Program-made: the position numbers and the translations under genes
Notes under the pieces: generated by a model
The model's database searches: none
Seen by the model: the letters and a program-made list of their open reading frames with translations, nothing else
Told to the model about the DNA's origin: nothing
In this document: positions 17,424 to 28,996 of the stretch, piece after piece
How the letters are laid out: the number at the start of each line of letters is the position of its first letter
Position numbering within the stretch: the first letter of the stretch is position 1
Assembly: GCA_018433085.1 (NCBI GenBank)
Contig: JAHDRW010000019.1
Span: 124,001-188,000 of the forward strand
DNA from: Deltaproteobacteria bacterium
GTDB taxonomy: Bacteria; Desulfobacterota; Desulfomonilia; UBA1062
DNA: 64,000 nucleotides
Reading direction: 5' to 3'

Positions 17424-18024
17424 GCAGACGAACCGGGGAGAGAGATCGTACGACATCTACTCCCGGCTGCTCAAGGACCGGATCATCATGTTGAGCAGCG
17501 ATATTCACGACGATATAGCCAATCTTCTGGTGGCCCAGTTCCTTTTCCTGGAATCAGAGGACCCCGACAAGGATATCTACTTTTACATCAACTCCCCGGG
17601 CGGATCGGTCACTGCAGGTATGGCGGTATACGATACCATGCAGTACATCAGACCCAATGTGAGCACCATATGTGTCGGACAGGCCGCCTCCATGGCTGCA
17701 ATACTGCTGGCGGCAGGAGCCGAAGGCATGAGATATGCCCTTCCTCATTCCCGCATCATGATCCACCAGCCCCTTGGCGGTGTCCAGGGCCAGGTGACCG
17801 ATGTGAGCATCCAGGCCAAGGAGATGCTGCGGATGAAGGAAGAGCTCAACAAGATTTTATCCCAGCATACCAAGCAGCCGATAGAGAAGATTGCCAAGGA
17901 CACGGACAGGGACTTTTTTATGACGGCAAATGACGCGGTAACATATGGTATAACGGATCATGTGATTTTCAAGAGACCCTCCGAAGAGAAGCAAGAGGAG
18001 AGCATCAATGCCGAAGATAAATGA
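17398..18024 (+). CDS. clpP: ATP-dependent Clp protease proteolytic subunit ClpP
   Basis: This 208-residue serine protease subunit forms the ClpP tetradecamer that degrades proteins fed by ClpX. The catalytic triad is Ser98 (GQAAS), His123 (MIHQPLGG) and Asp172 (DRDFF). The N-terminal [23 protein letters not shown] segment is classical and supports the ATG at 17398, which lies inside the end of tig with GAGGAG upstream. An earlier in-frame ATG at 17365 gives a basic, non-family leader. The 3' end overlaps clpX by 17 bases, so the three genes are translationally linked. Confidence 0.97.
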   Translation: MTLVPIVVEQTNRGERSYDIYSRLLKDRIIMLSSDIHDDIANLLVAQFLFLESEDPDKDIYFYINSPGGSVTAGMAVYDTMQYIRPNVSTICVGQAASMAAILLAAGAEGMRYALPHSRIMIHQPLGGVQGQVTDVSIQAKEMLRMKEELNKILSQHTKQPIEKIAKDTDRDFFMTANDAVTYGITDHVIFKRPSEEKQEESINAEDK

Positions 18025-19261
18025 CCACTACAGGCCTGGATTACGCTGCTCCTTCTGTGGCAAGTCACAGGAAGAGGTGAGAAAGCTCATTGCAGGGCCC
18101 GATGTCTACATCTGTGATGAATGCATCGCCCTGTGCAACGAGATACTCGCCGAGGAAGAAGGCGAGTACAGGCACTTCAGTGCGTCTTCCAGCATACCGA
18201 AGCCATCTGAAATCAAGGAAATACTGGATGAATACGTTATCGGGCAGGAATATGCCAAGAGGATCCTTTCCGTTGCGGTCCACAACCACTACAAGCGTAT
18301 CGAATCCAACCAGAACGTCAGCGGCGTGGAGATCAACAAGAGCAATATCGTGCTCATCGGCCCGACCGGCTCGGGCAAGACGCTGCTCGCGCAGACACTG
18401 GCCAAGATACTCGACGTCCCGTTCACCATCGCCGACGCCACCACGCTGACCGAGGCGGGATATGTGGGGGAGGACGTGGAGAACATCATCGTCAACCTCC
18501 TGCAGAACGCGGATTACGATGTGGAGCGCACGCAGAAGGGTATCGTCTACATCGACGAGATCGACAAGATCGCCTCCCGCGGCGACAATCCCTCCATCAC
18601 CCGCGATGTATCCGGCGAAGGCGTCCAGCAGGCGCTGCTGAAGCTCATCGAGGGGACCGTGGCCTCCATTCCTCCCAAGGGAGGGCGGAAGCATCCCCAG
18701 CAGGAGTTCATCCAGATCGACACCACGAACATCCTCTTCATCTGCGGCGGCGCGTTTGTCGGCCTGGACAAGATCATCTCCCAGCGCCTCGACAAGAAGA
18801 CCATCGGTTTCGTGGCCGAGATCAAGAGCAAGCGGGAAAGGGACATGGGCGAGATCCTGAGAAACGTGCAACCCGAAGATCTGATCAAGTTCGGCCTGAT
18901 CCCCGAGTTTGTGGGCAGGATTCCCATCGTGTCGACCCTGACCGAACTGGACGAAGATGCGCTCATCGCCATACTCAACGAGCCCAAAAATGCCCTGGTG
19001 AAGCAGTACCAGGCCCTCCTGAAGATGGAAGGCGTGGACCTGAGCTTCAGCAAGGACGCCCTGAAGGCCATTGCCGAAGAGGCCATGAAACGCAAGTCCG
19101 GAGCGCGGGGATTGAGGTCCATCATGGAAAATGTCATGCTCGACATCATGTATGAGATTCCCGACATGGACAGCGTCAAGGAGTGCATTATCGGTCACGA
19201 TGTCATCCTGAACGGAAAGGCCCCGATGATTGTCTATGAGAGGAAAACCTCTCAGGCATAG
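18008..19261 (+). CDS. clpX: Clp protease ATP-binding subunit ClpX
   Basis: This 417-residue AAA+ unfoldase recognises substrates and threads them into ClpP. The N-terminal zinc-binding domain uses Cys14, Cys17, Cys36 and Cys39. Walker A is GPTGSGKT at 118-125 and Walker B is about 178-186 (GIVYIDEID). The ClpP-contacting loop falls within the region [20 protein letters not shown] to TIGFVAE, and the sensor-2 region [12 protein letters not shown] is intact. It overlaps clpP at its 5' end and is followed by lon after only three bases, so it belongs to the same transcription unit. Confidence 0.98.
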   Translation: MPKINDHYRPGLRCSFCGKSQEEVRKLIAGPDVYICDECIALCNEILAEEEGEYRHFSASSSIPKPSEIKEILDEYVIGQEYAKRILSVAVHNHYKRIESNQNVSGVEINKSNIVLIGPTGSGKTLLAQTLAKILDVPFTIADATTLTEAGYVGEDVENIIVNLLQNADYDVERTQKGIVYIDEIDKIASRGDNPSITRDVSGEGVQQALLKLIEGTVASIPPKGGRKHPQQEFIQIDTTNILFICGGAFVGLDKIISQRLDKKTIGFVAEIKSKRERDMGEILRNVQPEDLIKFGLIPEFVGRIPIVSTLTELDEDALIAILNEPKNALVKQYQALLKMEGVDLSFSKDALKAIAEEAMKRKSGARGLRSIMENVMLDIMYEIPDMDSVKECIIGHDVILNGKAPMIVYERKTSQA

Positions 19262-19264
19262 ACT

Positions 19265-21574
19265 ATGAGAGCTGCTGTTTCGGAAAATGTGTACCCGCTC
19301 CTGGTACTCAGCGACATCGTAGTATTCCCCCACACGATCATCCCGCTTCTCATCGAGAATGAGAAGACGGCCGTCTGGGTGAGCGCGAGCTTCGAGGCAA
19401 AGGAAGACATCCTCGTGTGCTGCAGGAAGCACCCGGACGCTCCGGTCGCATCGGAGCAGGATATTCACCGGATGGGCGTGAGGGCGCATATACTCCAGCT
19501 CATCCAGCTGCCCGACGGTACCCTGAAGGTGTTCATCGAGGGGAAATCGCGCCAGCTCATCACCAGGATTTTTCAGCACGACGACATGCTTCTGGCAGAG
19601 ACCGAGCCCGTGACCGACGTAATCCTGGAAGGGCAGAGGGCGGAAGCGCTGAGGCGCCTCCTCGTGGAGACGTTCCAGGAGTACTGCGAGTCGTACAACA
19701 TCGATATTCACCCCGATATGATCTCCAAGATACAGTCTCAGGAAGACCCGGGATCCGTGTCGGACATCATCGTGTCCTACATGGACCTCAAGACGGATAT
19801 CAAGCAGGAGATCCTCGAAGAGAGGAGCATCGACTCGCGTTTGAGCAAGATCTACGATCATATCCAGGGAGAGCTCGACATTGCCAGGATCCAGACGAAT
19901 CTCAGGGAACAGGTGAGACAGCGGAGCAAGGCATCGCGCAAGAATCTGCAGCAGGAACAGGCACAGGCACAGAAGATGGCAATGGAATCGATGGACGACG
20001 AGGTGGCATACCTGGAGAGGCAGCTCCGCTGCAAGGATATGCCTCAGCACGCCAGGGAGAAGGCCATGGGCGAGATCAAGCGGTTGCGCATGATGCCGCC
20101 CATGAGTGCCGAGGCAACAGTGATCAGGAACTATGTGGACTGGTTCATCGCCCTGCCGTGGAACGAGATATCCGAAGACAAGACAGACATTCTCAAGGCG
20201 GAAGAGGTTCTGAACCAGGACCATTTCGGGCTCGACAAGGTCAAGGACCGCATCCTCGAGTATCTGGCAGTCCAGCAGCTCGTGGGATCCATGAAGGGCC
20301 CCATCCTGTGCCTGGTGGGTCCCCCGGGCGTGGGCAAGACCTCGCTGGGCAAGTCCATCGCGCGGGCCACCGGTAGAAAGTTCGTCAGGGTTTCCCTGGG
20401 AGGGGTACGGGACGAGGCCGAGATCAAGGGCCATAGGCGCACCTATATCGGCGCCATGCCGGGCAAGATCGTGCAGGGCATCAGGCAGGCCGGGACGTCC
20501 AACCCGGTCTTTCTCCTGGACGAGGTCGACAAGATGAGCGTCGATTTCCGGGGAGACCCCTCGGCCGCGCTGCTCGAGGTTCTGGACCCGGAGCAGAACT
20601 CCACCTTCTGCGACCATTATATGGACATCGAGTACGATGTGTCCAAGGTCATGTTCATCACTACGGCCAACACCTCCTACTCCATACCGGCTCCCCTGAT
20701 GGACCGGATGGAGGTCATCCGGATCGAAGGATACACGTCTCACGAAAAGCACCAGATCGCCCGGGATTTCCTGATACCCAAGCAGATCCGGCTCCACGGA
20801 CTCGAAGGCAAAAAGATCGCATTCACGAAGAAGGCCATCGACGCCATCATCCACGAATATACCCGAGAGGCCGGGGTGAGAAATCTGGAAAAAGAGATCT
20901 CGTCGATCTTGAGGAAGGTGGTAAAGGAGATCGTATCGCTGAAGAACACCAGGAGAAACCGAATCACCCAGAGCAGGGTGTACGAGCATCTGGGCGTTCC
21001 CCGCTACCGCCGGTCGAGCAGTCGCGACAGCGACTATGTGGGGCTGGTGAACGGACTGGCCTGGACCGAGGTTGGCGGTACCCTGCTTACGGTCGAGACC
21101 ACCGTGATGCCCGGAAAGGGAAAGCTTCTGCTCACCGGCAAGCTCGGCGAGGTCATGCAGGAATCCGCCCAGGCAGGAATGAGTTATGTCCGGTCCCGGG
21201 CAAGCGATTTCGGACTCGATGCGGATTTCTACGACAAAATCGATATCCATGTCCATGTGCCCGAAGGGGCAGTACCCAAGGACGGCCCTTCCGCCGGCAT
21301 CACCATGGCCGCTTCCATTGTGTCGGCACTGACCAGACGCTCCGCCAGGGCAAGGGTGGCCATGACCGGAGAGCTGACCCTGGGCGGGCGCATACTGCCT
21401 GTGGGCGGCGTCAAAGAGAAGCTACTGGCCGCGAAAGAGGCCGGGATGAAAGAGGTCCTGATACCGCTCGAGAACGAAAAGGACCTCAAGGACACCCCCA
21501 GGGAAATTCTGAAGGGTCTCGACGTTCGGATGGTCGAGCATATGGACGAGATAATCGCTTATGCCCTCAATTGA
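19265..21574 (+). CDS. lon: ATP-dependent protease Lon
   Basis: This 769-residue Lon protease combines an N-terminal substrate-binding LAN domain (about 10-200), a coiled-coil stretch rich in Gln and Glu (about 205-260), an AAA+ module with Walker A GPPGVGKT at 352-359, and a C-terminal peptidase domain. The catalytic dyad is Ser676 (GPSAG) and Lys717 (GGVKEK). Its size is normal for bacterial Lon. It degrades misfolded and regulatory proteins in the cytoplasm. It follows clpX after three bases. Immediately downstream lies a promoter and the HU gene, an arrangement common in Proteobacteria. Confidence 0.98.
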   Translation: MRAAVSENVYPLLVLSDIVVFPHTIIPLLIENEKTAVWVSASFEAKEDILVCCRKHPDAPVASEQDIHRMGVRAHILQLIQLPDGTLKVFIEGKSRQLITRIFQHDDMLLAETEPVTDVILEGQRAEALRRLLVETFQEYCESYNIDIHPDMISKIQSQEDPGSVSDIIVSYMDLKTDIKQEILEERSIDSRLSKIYDHIQGELDIARIQTNLREQVRQRSKASRKNLQQEQAQAQKMAMESMDDEVAYLERQLRCKDMPQHAREKAMGEIKRLRMMPPMSAEATVIRNYVDWFIALPWNEISEDKTDILKAEEVLNQDHFGLDKVKDRILEYLAVQQLVGSMKGPILCLVGPPGVGKTSLGKSIARATGRKFVRVSLGGVRDEAEIKGHRRTYIGAMPGKIVQGIRQAGTSNPVFLLDEVDKMSVDFRGDPSAALLEVLDPEQNSTFCDHYMDIEYDVSKVMFITTANTSYSIPAPLMDRMEVIRIEGYTSHEKHQIARDFLIPKQIRLHGLEGKKIAFTKKAIDAIIHEYTREAGVRNLEKEISSILRKVVKEIVSLKNTRRNRITQSRVYEHLGVPRYRRSSSRDSDYVGLVNGLAWTEVGGTLLTVETTVMPGKGKLLLTGKLGEVMQESAQAGMSYVRSRASDFGLDADFYDKIDIHVHVPEGAVPKDGPSAGITMAASIVSALTRRSARARVAMTGELTLGGRILPVGGVKEKLLAAKEAGMKEVLIPLENEKDLKDTPREILKGLDVRMVEHMDEIIAYALN

Positions 21575-21578
21575 GCTA

Positions 21579-21607
21579 TTGACAGCCATTATAAATGCTG
21601 ATACTTT
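21579..21607 (+). promoter_or_regulatory. Promoter of the HU gene
   Basis: A perfect TTGACA (21579-21584) and TACTTT (21602-21607) are spaced by 17 bases in the lon-HU gap. A TG one base before the second hexamer gives an extended -10 element. The proposed transcript would start near 21614, about 45 bases before the HU start codon. Confidence 0.6.
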
Positions 21608-21658
21608 CAATCCCACGTTTGGGCATGGGAGAAACTAATCATTTATAGGAGGTATGCT

Positions 21659-21934
21659 TTGACGAAGACAGAATTGATATCAGTTGTGGCAAACAAGGCT
21701 GGGATACCAAAGGCGGCAGCAGAGAAGGCAATCAATGCCACTACCGGCGCCATTCAGGACGCACTGAAGAAGGGCGACAAGGTGACCTTGGTGGGCTTCG
21801 GGACCTTTGATGTGGCAAAGAGGGCTGAGAGAACCGGCGTAAATCCCAGGACGAGGGCAACCATTAAGATTAAGGCCTCCAAGGCTCCTCGCTTCAGACC
21901 CGGAAAGGCCTTTAAGGAAGTCGTCAACAAGTAG
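21659..21934 (+). CDS. HU family DNA-binding protein
   Basis: This 91-residue nucleoid protein has the HU/IHF fold. An N-terminal helical region ends in DALKKGDKVTLVGFGTFDV, and a beta-arm contains the DNA-bending Pro motif (RTGVNPRT). The KAPRFRPGKAFKEVVN ending is typical of HU rather than IHF. Translation probably starts at TTG (21659), six bases after an AGGAGG site. The closer ATG (21654) is out of frame and stops after two codons. HU binds and compacts DNA as a dimer. It has its own promoter downstream of lon and is followed by two tRNA genes. Confidence 0.95.
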   Translation: MTKTELISVVANKAGIPKAAAEKAINATTGAIQDALKKGDKVTLVGFGTFDVAKRAERTGVNPRTRATIKIKASKAPRFRPGKAFKEVVNK

Positions 21935-21954
21935 CACGATCGAAAGGATTCTCA

Positions 21955-22030
21955 GGGCGGGTAGCTCAGTTGGGAGAGCGTCGGCCTTACAAGCCGAAGG
22001 TCACAGGTTCAATCCCTGTTCCGCCTACCA
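21955..22030 (+). tRNA. tRNA-Val (anticodon TAC)
   Basis: This 76-base tRNA gene includes an encoded CCA end. The acceptor stem pairs GGGCGGG with TCCGCCT (two G-U pairs). The anticodon stem TCGGC/GCCGA encloses the loop CTTACAA, giving anticodon TAC. The T-arm is ACAGG-TTCAATC-CCTGT. It reads the GUA valine codon (and others by wobble). It sits 20 bases after the HU gene and 17 bases before tRNA-Asp. Confidence 0.96.
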
Positions 22031-22047
22031 TTCGATGGGATAAGTAA

Positions 22048-22125
<78 letters not shown>

Positions 22126-22132
22126 ATATTCG

Positions 22133-22172
22133 AGTCTATACCTCATGCACATGGGGTATAGACTATTTTCTT
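22133..22172 (+). terminator. Intrinsic terminator after the tRNA genes
   Basis: The arms AGTCTATACC (22133-22142) and GGTATAGACT (22155-22164) pair perfectly, and the inner bases can extend the stem. A T-rich tract (ATTTTCTTTATT) follows. This fits Rho-independent termination of the HU/tRNA transcript. Confidence 0.85.
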
Positions 22173-22227
22173 TATTGTCATTGCATATCTCAGGCAGTAG
22201 GCCTTATTTCTGGAAACCCATTGTTAT

Positions 22228-22246
22228 CATAATGATAATTATTCTC
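22228..22246. promoter_or_regulatory. Candidate Fur box
   Basis: Nineteen bases here match the classical Fur consensus GATAATGATAATCATTATC at 16 positions. They overlap a perfect 7-1-7 palindrome (TTATCAT, A, ATGATAA). The stretch is AT-rich in a GC-rich background. It lies about 180 bases before the PP-loop gene at 22423, so iron-responsive control of that leader is possible. The remaining leader (about 22250-22420) has no recognised riboswitch or gene. Confidence 0.5.
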
Positions 22247-22422
22247 TTTCTCCCGGTGTGAGCAGTCTGTGATAATACGGTGTTCACCGGAGATGAGGAA
22301 GCCGTCCGATGCCCATGATAAGGTGCGTCACCCCTGATCGGGCAAGGCGCGGAAACGGGCAACGATGAGGCATCAGCCAAAGCGGCAAGAAATATACAGG
22401 CTCAGAAGCGAGAAAGGCAAAA

Positions 22423-23451
22423 ATGACGAAGAAATGCATAGCCCTCTATTCAGGAGGACTCGACAGCATACTTGCAGTAAAGCTCATGCAGGAGCAGTCC
22501 GTCGATATCGTCACAGTCTACTTCTGCACCCCGTTTTTCGGTGCGGACGTGCTGCACGATCCGGAAAAGCATCGTGAATATCATAGAAGAGCCTATGGGA
22601 TTCACATCACGCCATATGATTTCACCGAGGACATTATCGATGTGGTGAGCGACCCTGAACACGGGTTCGGCAAGCACCTGAACCCATGCATCGACTGCAA
22701 GATACGGATGTTTAAGAGGGCGGGGCAGATGCTCGAGGAAATGGACGCCTCGTTTGTGGTGACCGGAGAGGTGCTCGGGCAGAGGCCCATGTCCCAGCGC
22801 AGGGACGCCATGAATCTCATTGAGAAAAAATCCGGGCTCAAGGACATTCTCGTAAGGCCGCTCTGCGCAAAACACCTCCCGCCGAGCCTTCCGGAGCGGT
22901 CGAATCTCGTCGACCGGGAGCAACTGCTCGATGCGGCCGGCAGGGGAAGGAAGACCCAGTTCGAACTTGCCAGGAAATACGGCATCGAACCGGGCACTAT
23001 ACCAAACCCGGCAGGAGGGTGCCTGCTCACGGACGGACAGATCTCCCGTAAGCTGCGATCGACCTTTGAGAGATTCAGGCCGGGCAGACCCACGCGTGCC
23101 GATATCGTGCTCGATACCGCGGGAAGAAAATTCATGCTCGATGAAAACACCGTCCTGGTGATCTCGCGCAGTGAAGATGAGAACCGGTTTCTGTCATCCC
23201 TGGTGTGGCCGGGAAATGTGTTTCTCAAGATAGCGGATGTTCCGGGGCCTTTGAGTATTATGAGGGGAGATATATCGGCGGACAACCTCCGGAAGGCGGC
23301 AGCCCTGTGTTTGAGATACGGCAAGGGACGTGGCACGGGTGGCCGCGTGGCGGTGTACGGTCAGGACCCCGAGGCTATGACCGGTTCCGTTGACGCGCCC
23401 GCGGTAGATGAGGATTTCTGCAGGCGGTTCCAGATTGACTTGAACACGTGA
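22423..23451 (+). CDS. PP-loop ATPase, tRNA-thiolation-like (MnmA/ThiI-related)
   Basis: This 342-residue protein carries an N-terminal adenylating PP-loop SGGLDS (residues 10-15). A catalytic-type Cys pair follows at Cys89 and Cys92 (NPCIDCK), with VTGEVLGQRPMSQRRDAM next, a pattern seen in proteins named tRNA (5-methylaminomethyl-2-thiouridylate)-methyltransferase-like. A third conserved Cys lies in NPAGGCLLTD. The C-terminal 130 residues are an accessory region I cannot name. It probably adenylates and thiolates a tRNA uridine or another acceptor, but the exact target is unknown. The gene has a long leader with a Fur-box-like site. It is followed by a DUF2065 gene. Confidence 0.7.
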   Translation: MTKKCIALYSGGLDSILAVKLMQEQSVDIVTVYFCTPFFGADVLHDPEKHREYHRRAYGIHITPYDFTEDIIDVVSDPEHGFGKHLNPCIDCKIRMFKRAGQMLEEMDASFVVTGEVLGQRPMSQRRDAMNLIEKKSGLKDILVRPLCAKHLPPSLPERSNLVDREQLLDAAGRGRKTQFELARKYGIEPGTIPNPAGGCLLTDGQISRKLRSTFERFRPGRPTRADIVLDTAGRKFMLDENTVLVISRSEDENRFLSSLVWPGNVFLKIADVPGPLSIMRGDISADNLRKAAALCLRYGKGRGTGGRVAVYGQDPEAMTGSVDAPAVDEDFCRRFQIDLNT

Positions 23452-23473
23452 TTTTCGATATAAGGCCACCACT

Positions 23474-23667
23474 ATGGATTACTTCTTGAGCGTACTGGGA
23501 ATGGTCTTTGTGATCGAGGCGTTGCCCTATATAACCTTCCCTTCAAAGGTGAAAGAGTTCGCCCGGTACGTGGAGACGGTCCCGGACAGGACCCTGCAGA
23601 TTATCGGGATTATCGCGGCGTTTGCGGGGTTGGCCATCGTCTATCTCGGAAGGCGTTTGGGAGGGAT

Positions 23668-23671
<4 letters not shown>
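23474..23671 (+). CDS. DUF2065 small membrane protein (YjeT-like)
   Basis: This 65-residue protein has two hydrophobic segments (about 4-20 and 41-58) with a short soluble loop containing FPSKVKEFARYV between them. It ends in YLGRRLGGM. This matches the DUF2065/YjeT family of tiny inner-membrane proteins of unknown function, common in Proteobacteria. Its stop overlaps the queA start by four bases (GTGA), which implies translational coupling. Confidence 0.8.
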
Positions 23672-26093
<2,422 letters not shown>

Positions 26094-26109
26094 GTTCGGG
26101 GGTTTTTCA

Positions 26110-27684
26110 ATGGATACATTCAAGTTGAAGGGGTTGCTGATACTGGCGGTTCTCGTCGTGGGAATCCTGTTTGCAGCACCATCCTTTTTTGGGAGCAAGG
26201 AGGTGCCCGAGGGCTGGATAGGACCCAAGGAAAAGATCAAGCTCGGTCTCGACCTGCAGGGGGGAATGCATCTGGTCCTCAGAGTGGTGGCGGACAAGGC
26301 GGTGGAAAGCAGGATGAACAGCACCGTGTCCGATCTGAAAGCACAGATGGTCAAGCAGCGTGTACATTACAGCCAAGTGAGTTCGGATTCTCCGGAAACC
26401 CTTCGGGTAGCCTTGCGGGTGCCGGATGACTACGGCAAGCTTGCCGACCTCATTGGTAGCGGGTATCCCTATCTGCAGGAGATCGACAGGTCTTCGAAGG
26501 GCGGCACCATGACCGTGGAGTACCGGATGTCCGCCCAGGAGGCCGCGACTATCCGCAGCCAGGCGGTGGAACAGGCGCTGGAAACGGTCAGGAACAGGAT
26601 CGACCAGTTCGGGGTGAGCGAGCCCTCCATCATCCCCCAAGGCGATGAGCGCATCGTATTGCAGCTTCCCGGGGTAACCGATCCGGACAGGGCGAAAGCC
26701 CTTCTGAGAAATACCGCGATACTCGAGTTCAAGCTGGTGGACGAGGAGCATTCCGTGCAGGATGCGTTACGCGGGGACGTTCCTTCAGGCAGTTACGTCG
26801 CCTACATGAAGGAGGGCAATCAGCCCATTCTCCTCAAAGAAAGGGCGGTCATGACCGGAGATCTTCTGGATGACGCCCGTATGAGGATCCAGTCCACATA
26901 CAACGAGCCCTATGTGGAAATATCCTTCAGCCGGGAGGGGGGAAGGATATTCGAACGGGTCACCAGCGAGAACACGGGCAAGCGCCTGGCCATTCTTCTC
27001 GACGGCAAGGTGTACTCTGCCCCGGTGATCAGAGAGGCCATATCGGGCGGAAGTGCGATCATCGAAGGGAGATTTACCGACGAGGAGGCGAGCGACCTGG
27101 CCATTATCCTTCGAGCCGGCTCGCTGCCCGCGCCTGTCGAGATCCTCGAAGAACGGACCGTGGGCCCCTCCCTGGGGCGGGATTCCATCTATCAGGGTTT
27201 CCTCTCCATGATCATAGGCGGCCTGGTGGTCGTTGCCTTTATGCTGGTCTATTACAAGTTCTCCGGTCTGATTGCCGATCTCGCCCTGATCGTCAACATC
27301 GTTCTCATACTGGGGGCGCTCGCCGTTCTCGGCGCGACGCTGACCCTGCCAGGATTGGCGGGCATCGTGCTCACCATCGGCATGGCCGTGGATGCGAACG
27401 TGCTCGTATACGAGCGTATCAAGGAGGAGCTCAGGTTGGGGAGGACGGCGAAGATGGCTGTGGACGCTGGTTATAAAAACGCCCTGTCCACGATTCTGGA
27501 CGCCAATATCACGACACTTATCGCCGCCATCGTGCTGTTCCAGTTCGGTACTGGTCCCATACAGGGATTCGCGGTAACCCTCTCCATCGGCATCGTTGCC
27601 TCGCTGTTCACCGTCCTGGTTCTGTGCCGGTGGATCCAGGAATGGCTGGTGAACTATCAGAAGATCGAACGGATCAGCATTTAG
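26110..27684 (+). CDS. secD: Protein translocase subunit SecD
   Basis: This 524-residue inner-membrane protein uses the proton gradient to help pull exported proteins through SecYEG. It has an N-terminal membrane segment, the LGLDLQGGMHLVL motif, and a large periplasmic P1 domain. A block of five C-terminal membrane helices begins near GFLSMIIGGLVVVAFMLVYY and contains GMAVDANVLVYERIKEE, typical of the RND-like SecD core. The ATG at 26110 was chosen because upstream in-frame codons overlap the yajC end. It is separated from secF by ten bases. Confidence 0.96.
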   Translation: MDTFKLKGLLILAVLVVGILFAAPSFFGSKEVPEGWIGPKEKIKLGLDLQGGMHLVLRVVADKAVESRMNSTVSDLKAQMVKQRVHYSQVSSDSPETLRVALRVPDDYGKLADLIGSGYPYLQEIDRSSKGGTMTVEYRMSAQEAATIRSQAVEQALETVRNRIDQFGVSEPSIIPQGDERIVLQLPGVTDPDRAKALLRNTAILEFKLVDEEHSVQDALRGDVPSGSYVAYMKEGNQPILLKERAVMTGDLLDDARMRIQSTYNEPYVEISFSREGGRIFERVTSENTGKRLAILLDGKVYSAPVIREAISGGSAIIEGRFTDEEASDLAIILRAGSLPAPVEILEERTVGPSLGRDSIYQGFLSMIIGGLVVVAFMLVYYKFSGLIADLALIVNIVLILGALAVLGATLTLPGLAGIVLTIGMAVDANVLVYERIKEELRLGRTAKMAVDAGYKNALSTILDANITTLIAAIVLFQFGTGPIQGFAVTLSIGIVASLFTVLVLCRWIQEWLVNYQKIERISI

Positions 27685-27694
27685 GAGGCGAGAG

Positions 27695-28594
27695 ATGGAT
27701 ATCATACGACCAGGAACCCAGATAGATTTCATGAAATACCGGAAGGCGGCGTTCTCCGTCTCGGCGGCACTCATCATCATCAGCCTCGTTGCCGTGTTTG
27801 TTCGAGGCCTGAACTACGGGATCGACTTCACCGGCGGTACAGAGATCCAGGTGGCCTTTTCCGAGACGGTCAAGACCGATGAGGTCCGCTCGGCCATCGG
27901 ACCAATCGGACTCGCCAATGCCACGATCCAGAGCATAGGCGAAAGGGAGGACAACGAGTTTCTTATCCGGACACCCACGGAAGGAGACTCCGGAGACGAT
28001 ACCGTTCAGCAGATCGAGGGTGCGTTGAGGGATACCTTTGGCGAAGAAAAGGTCGACATCCGCAGGGTCGACATGGTGGGCGCGGCCGTGAGCCAGGACC
28101 TGAAGCAGAAGGGGTTCCTTTCCCTGTTCTATGCTGGGATCGGCATTCTCATTTATATCTGGTGGCGTTTTCAGCTCGGTTATTCCGTGGGCGCCATCCT
28201 CGCCCTCATCCATGACGTTGTCATCACGGTGGGGGTATTCGCCATTGCGGGCAGAGAGATATCGCTGCCCGTCATTGCAGCGCTCCTTGCCATCGTGGGG
28301 TATTCTCTGAACGATACCATCGTGGTCTACGACCGCATCCGGGAGAACATCAAGAAGGCGGCGGGGTCGTTCGATCTTTCTTCCCTGCTGGACAGCAGCA
28401 TCTCACAGACACTGAGCAGGACTCTGATCACCTCCACGACCACCTTTGTCGTGGTGCTTGCGCTCTTCCTGTTCGGCGGGACCGTAATCAATAACTTCGC
28501 CTTCGCCATCATGGTAGGGCTCATTGTGGGAACCTACTCATCCATTTTCATAGCAAGCCCCATCCTCCTGTTCTTCAGACGGGAAAAGAAGTAA
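27695..28594 (+). CDS. secF: Protein translocase subunit SecF
   Basis: This 299-residue partner of SecD has an N-terminal membrane helix, the GIDFTGGTEIQV motif, a short periplasmic domain, and five C-terminal helices including GYSLNDTIVVYDRIREN, the SecF counterpart of the SecD core motif. GGAGG precedes the ATG. It ends the queA-tgt-yajC-secD-secF unit and is followed by a strong hairpin. Confidence 0.96.
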   Translation: MDIIRPGTQIDFMKYRKAAFSVSAALIIISLVAVFVRGLNYGIDFTGGTEIQVAFSETVKTDEVRSAIGPIGLANATIQSIGEREDNEFLIRTPTEGDSGDDTVQQIEGALRDTFGEEKVDIRRVDMVGAAVSQDLKQKGFLSLFYAGIGILIYIWWRFQLGYSVGAILALIHDVVITVGVFAIAGREISLPVIAALLAIVGYSLNDTIVVYDRIRENIKKAAGSFDLSSLLDSSISQTLSRTLITSTTTFVVVLALFLFGGTVINNFAFAIMVGLIVGTYSSIFIASPILLFFRREKK

Positions 28595-28603
28595 AGCTCA
28601 CGC

Positions 28604-28636
28604 GCGGGGAGACACCGTATGTCTCCCCGCCTTTCC
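28604..28636 (+). terminator. Hairpin terminator after secF
   Basis: An 11-base-pair perfect stem (GCGGGGAGACA at 28604-28614, TGTCTCCCCGC at 28620-28630) with a five-base loop begins about ten bases after the secF stop. The following tract (CTTTCC) is only moderately T-rich. Confidence 0.7.
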
Positions 28637-28996
28637 ACCCTCTCTCCTCCGGCGGGTTTTCGCCGATCACGATTTAGCCCAGGTTCGTGCGTCTCTGGCC
28701 GGATTACAAGGCAGGCTGTTCAGAAGAAATGAGGATGGTGGATACGCCGCGAACCTGTAAAGGTTTTTAAGCGAAGAAACCGCATTACTCATTCCATCCT
28801 GAACGTCGCCCCGGTCCCTTCTGCGTTTTCTCACAAAGTTTCCCAGGATGCCCACAGGACTCATTTATTCTCCGGGACGATGTACAATATTGTAATCAGG
28901 GTTACCCTTTCGCCGGGTATTCACTGGGGTATAGCATTTAAGTATATATAATCACAGTTATAATATGCTGGCACGGGTTTTGAGAACAGATCCGGC
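28637..28996. other. Non-coding region before the fibronectin-type protein
   Basis: No convincing gene is visible on either strand. The last 80 bases turn AT-rich (a GTATATATAATCAC stretch and a TTATAATATG stretch) and probably hold the promoter of the gene at 28997. I recognise no riboswitch. Confidence 0.45.

Noticed and set aside
18065-21256. A 1063-codon open frame on the minus strand across clpX and lon
   Set aside because: It is antisense to two unmistakable genes and has a His/Leu/Asp-rich translation typical of GC-rich codon shadows. The same applies to the 683-codon antisense frame at 56149-58200 over the EF-G gene and to other long antisense frames.
22250-22420. A metal or cofactor riboswitch in the leader of the PP-loop gene
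   Set aside because: I compared it by eye with cobalamin, molybdenum-cofactor and c-di-GMP riboswitch cores and found no convincing match. A covariance search would be needed.
28667-28864. A 65-codon minus-strand frame between secF and the fibronectin-type gene
   Set aside because: It has no ribosome-binding site or family features and lies in a region that looks like a terminator and leader.
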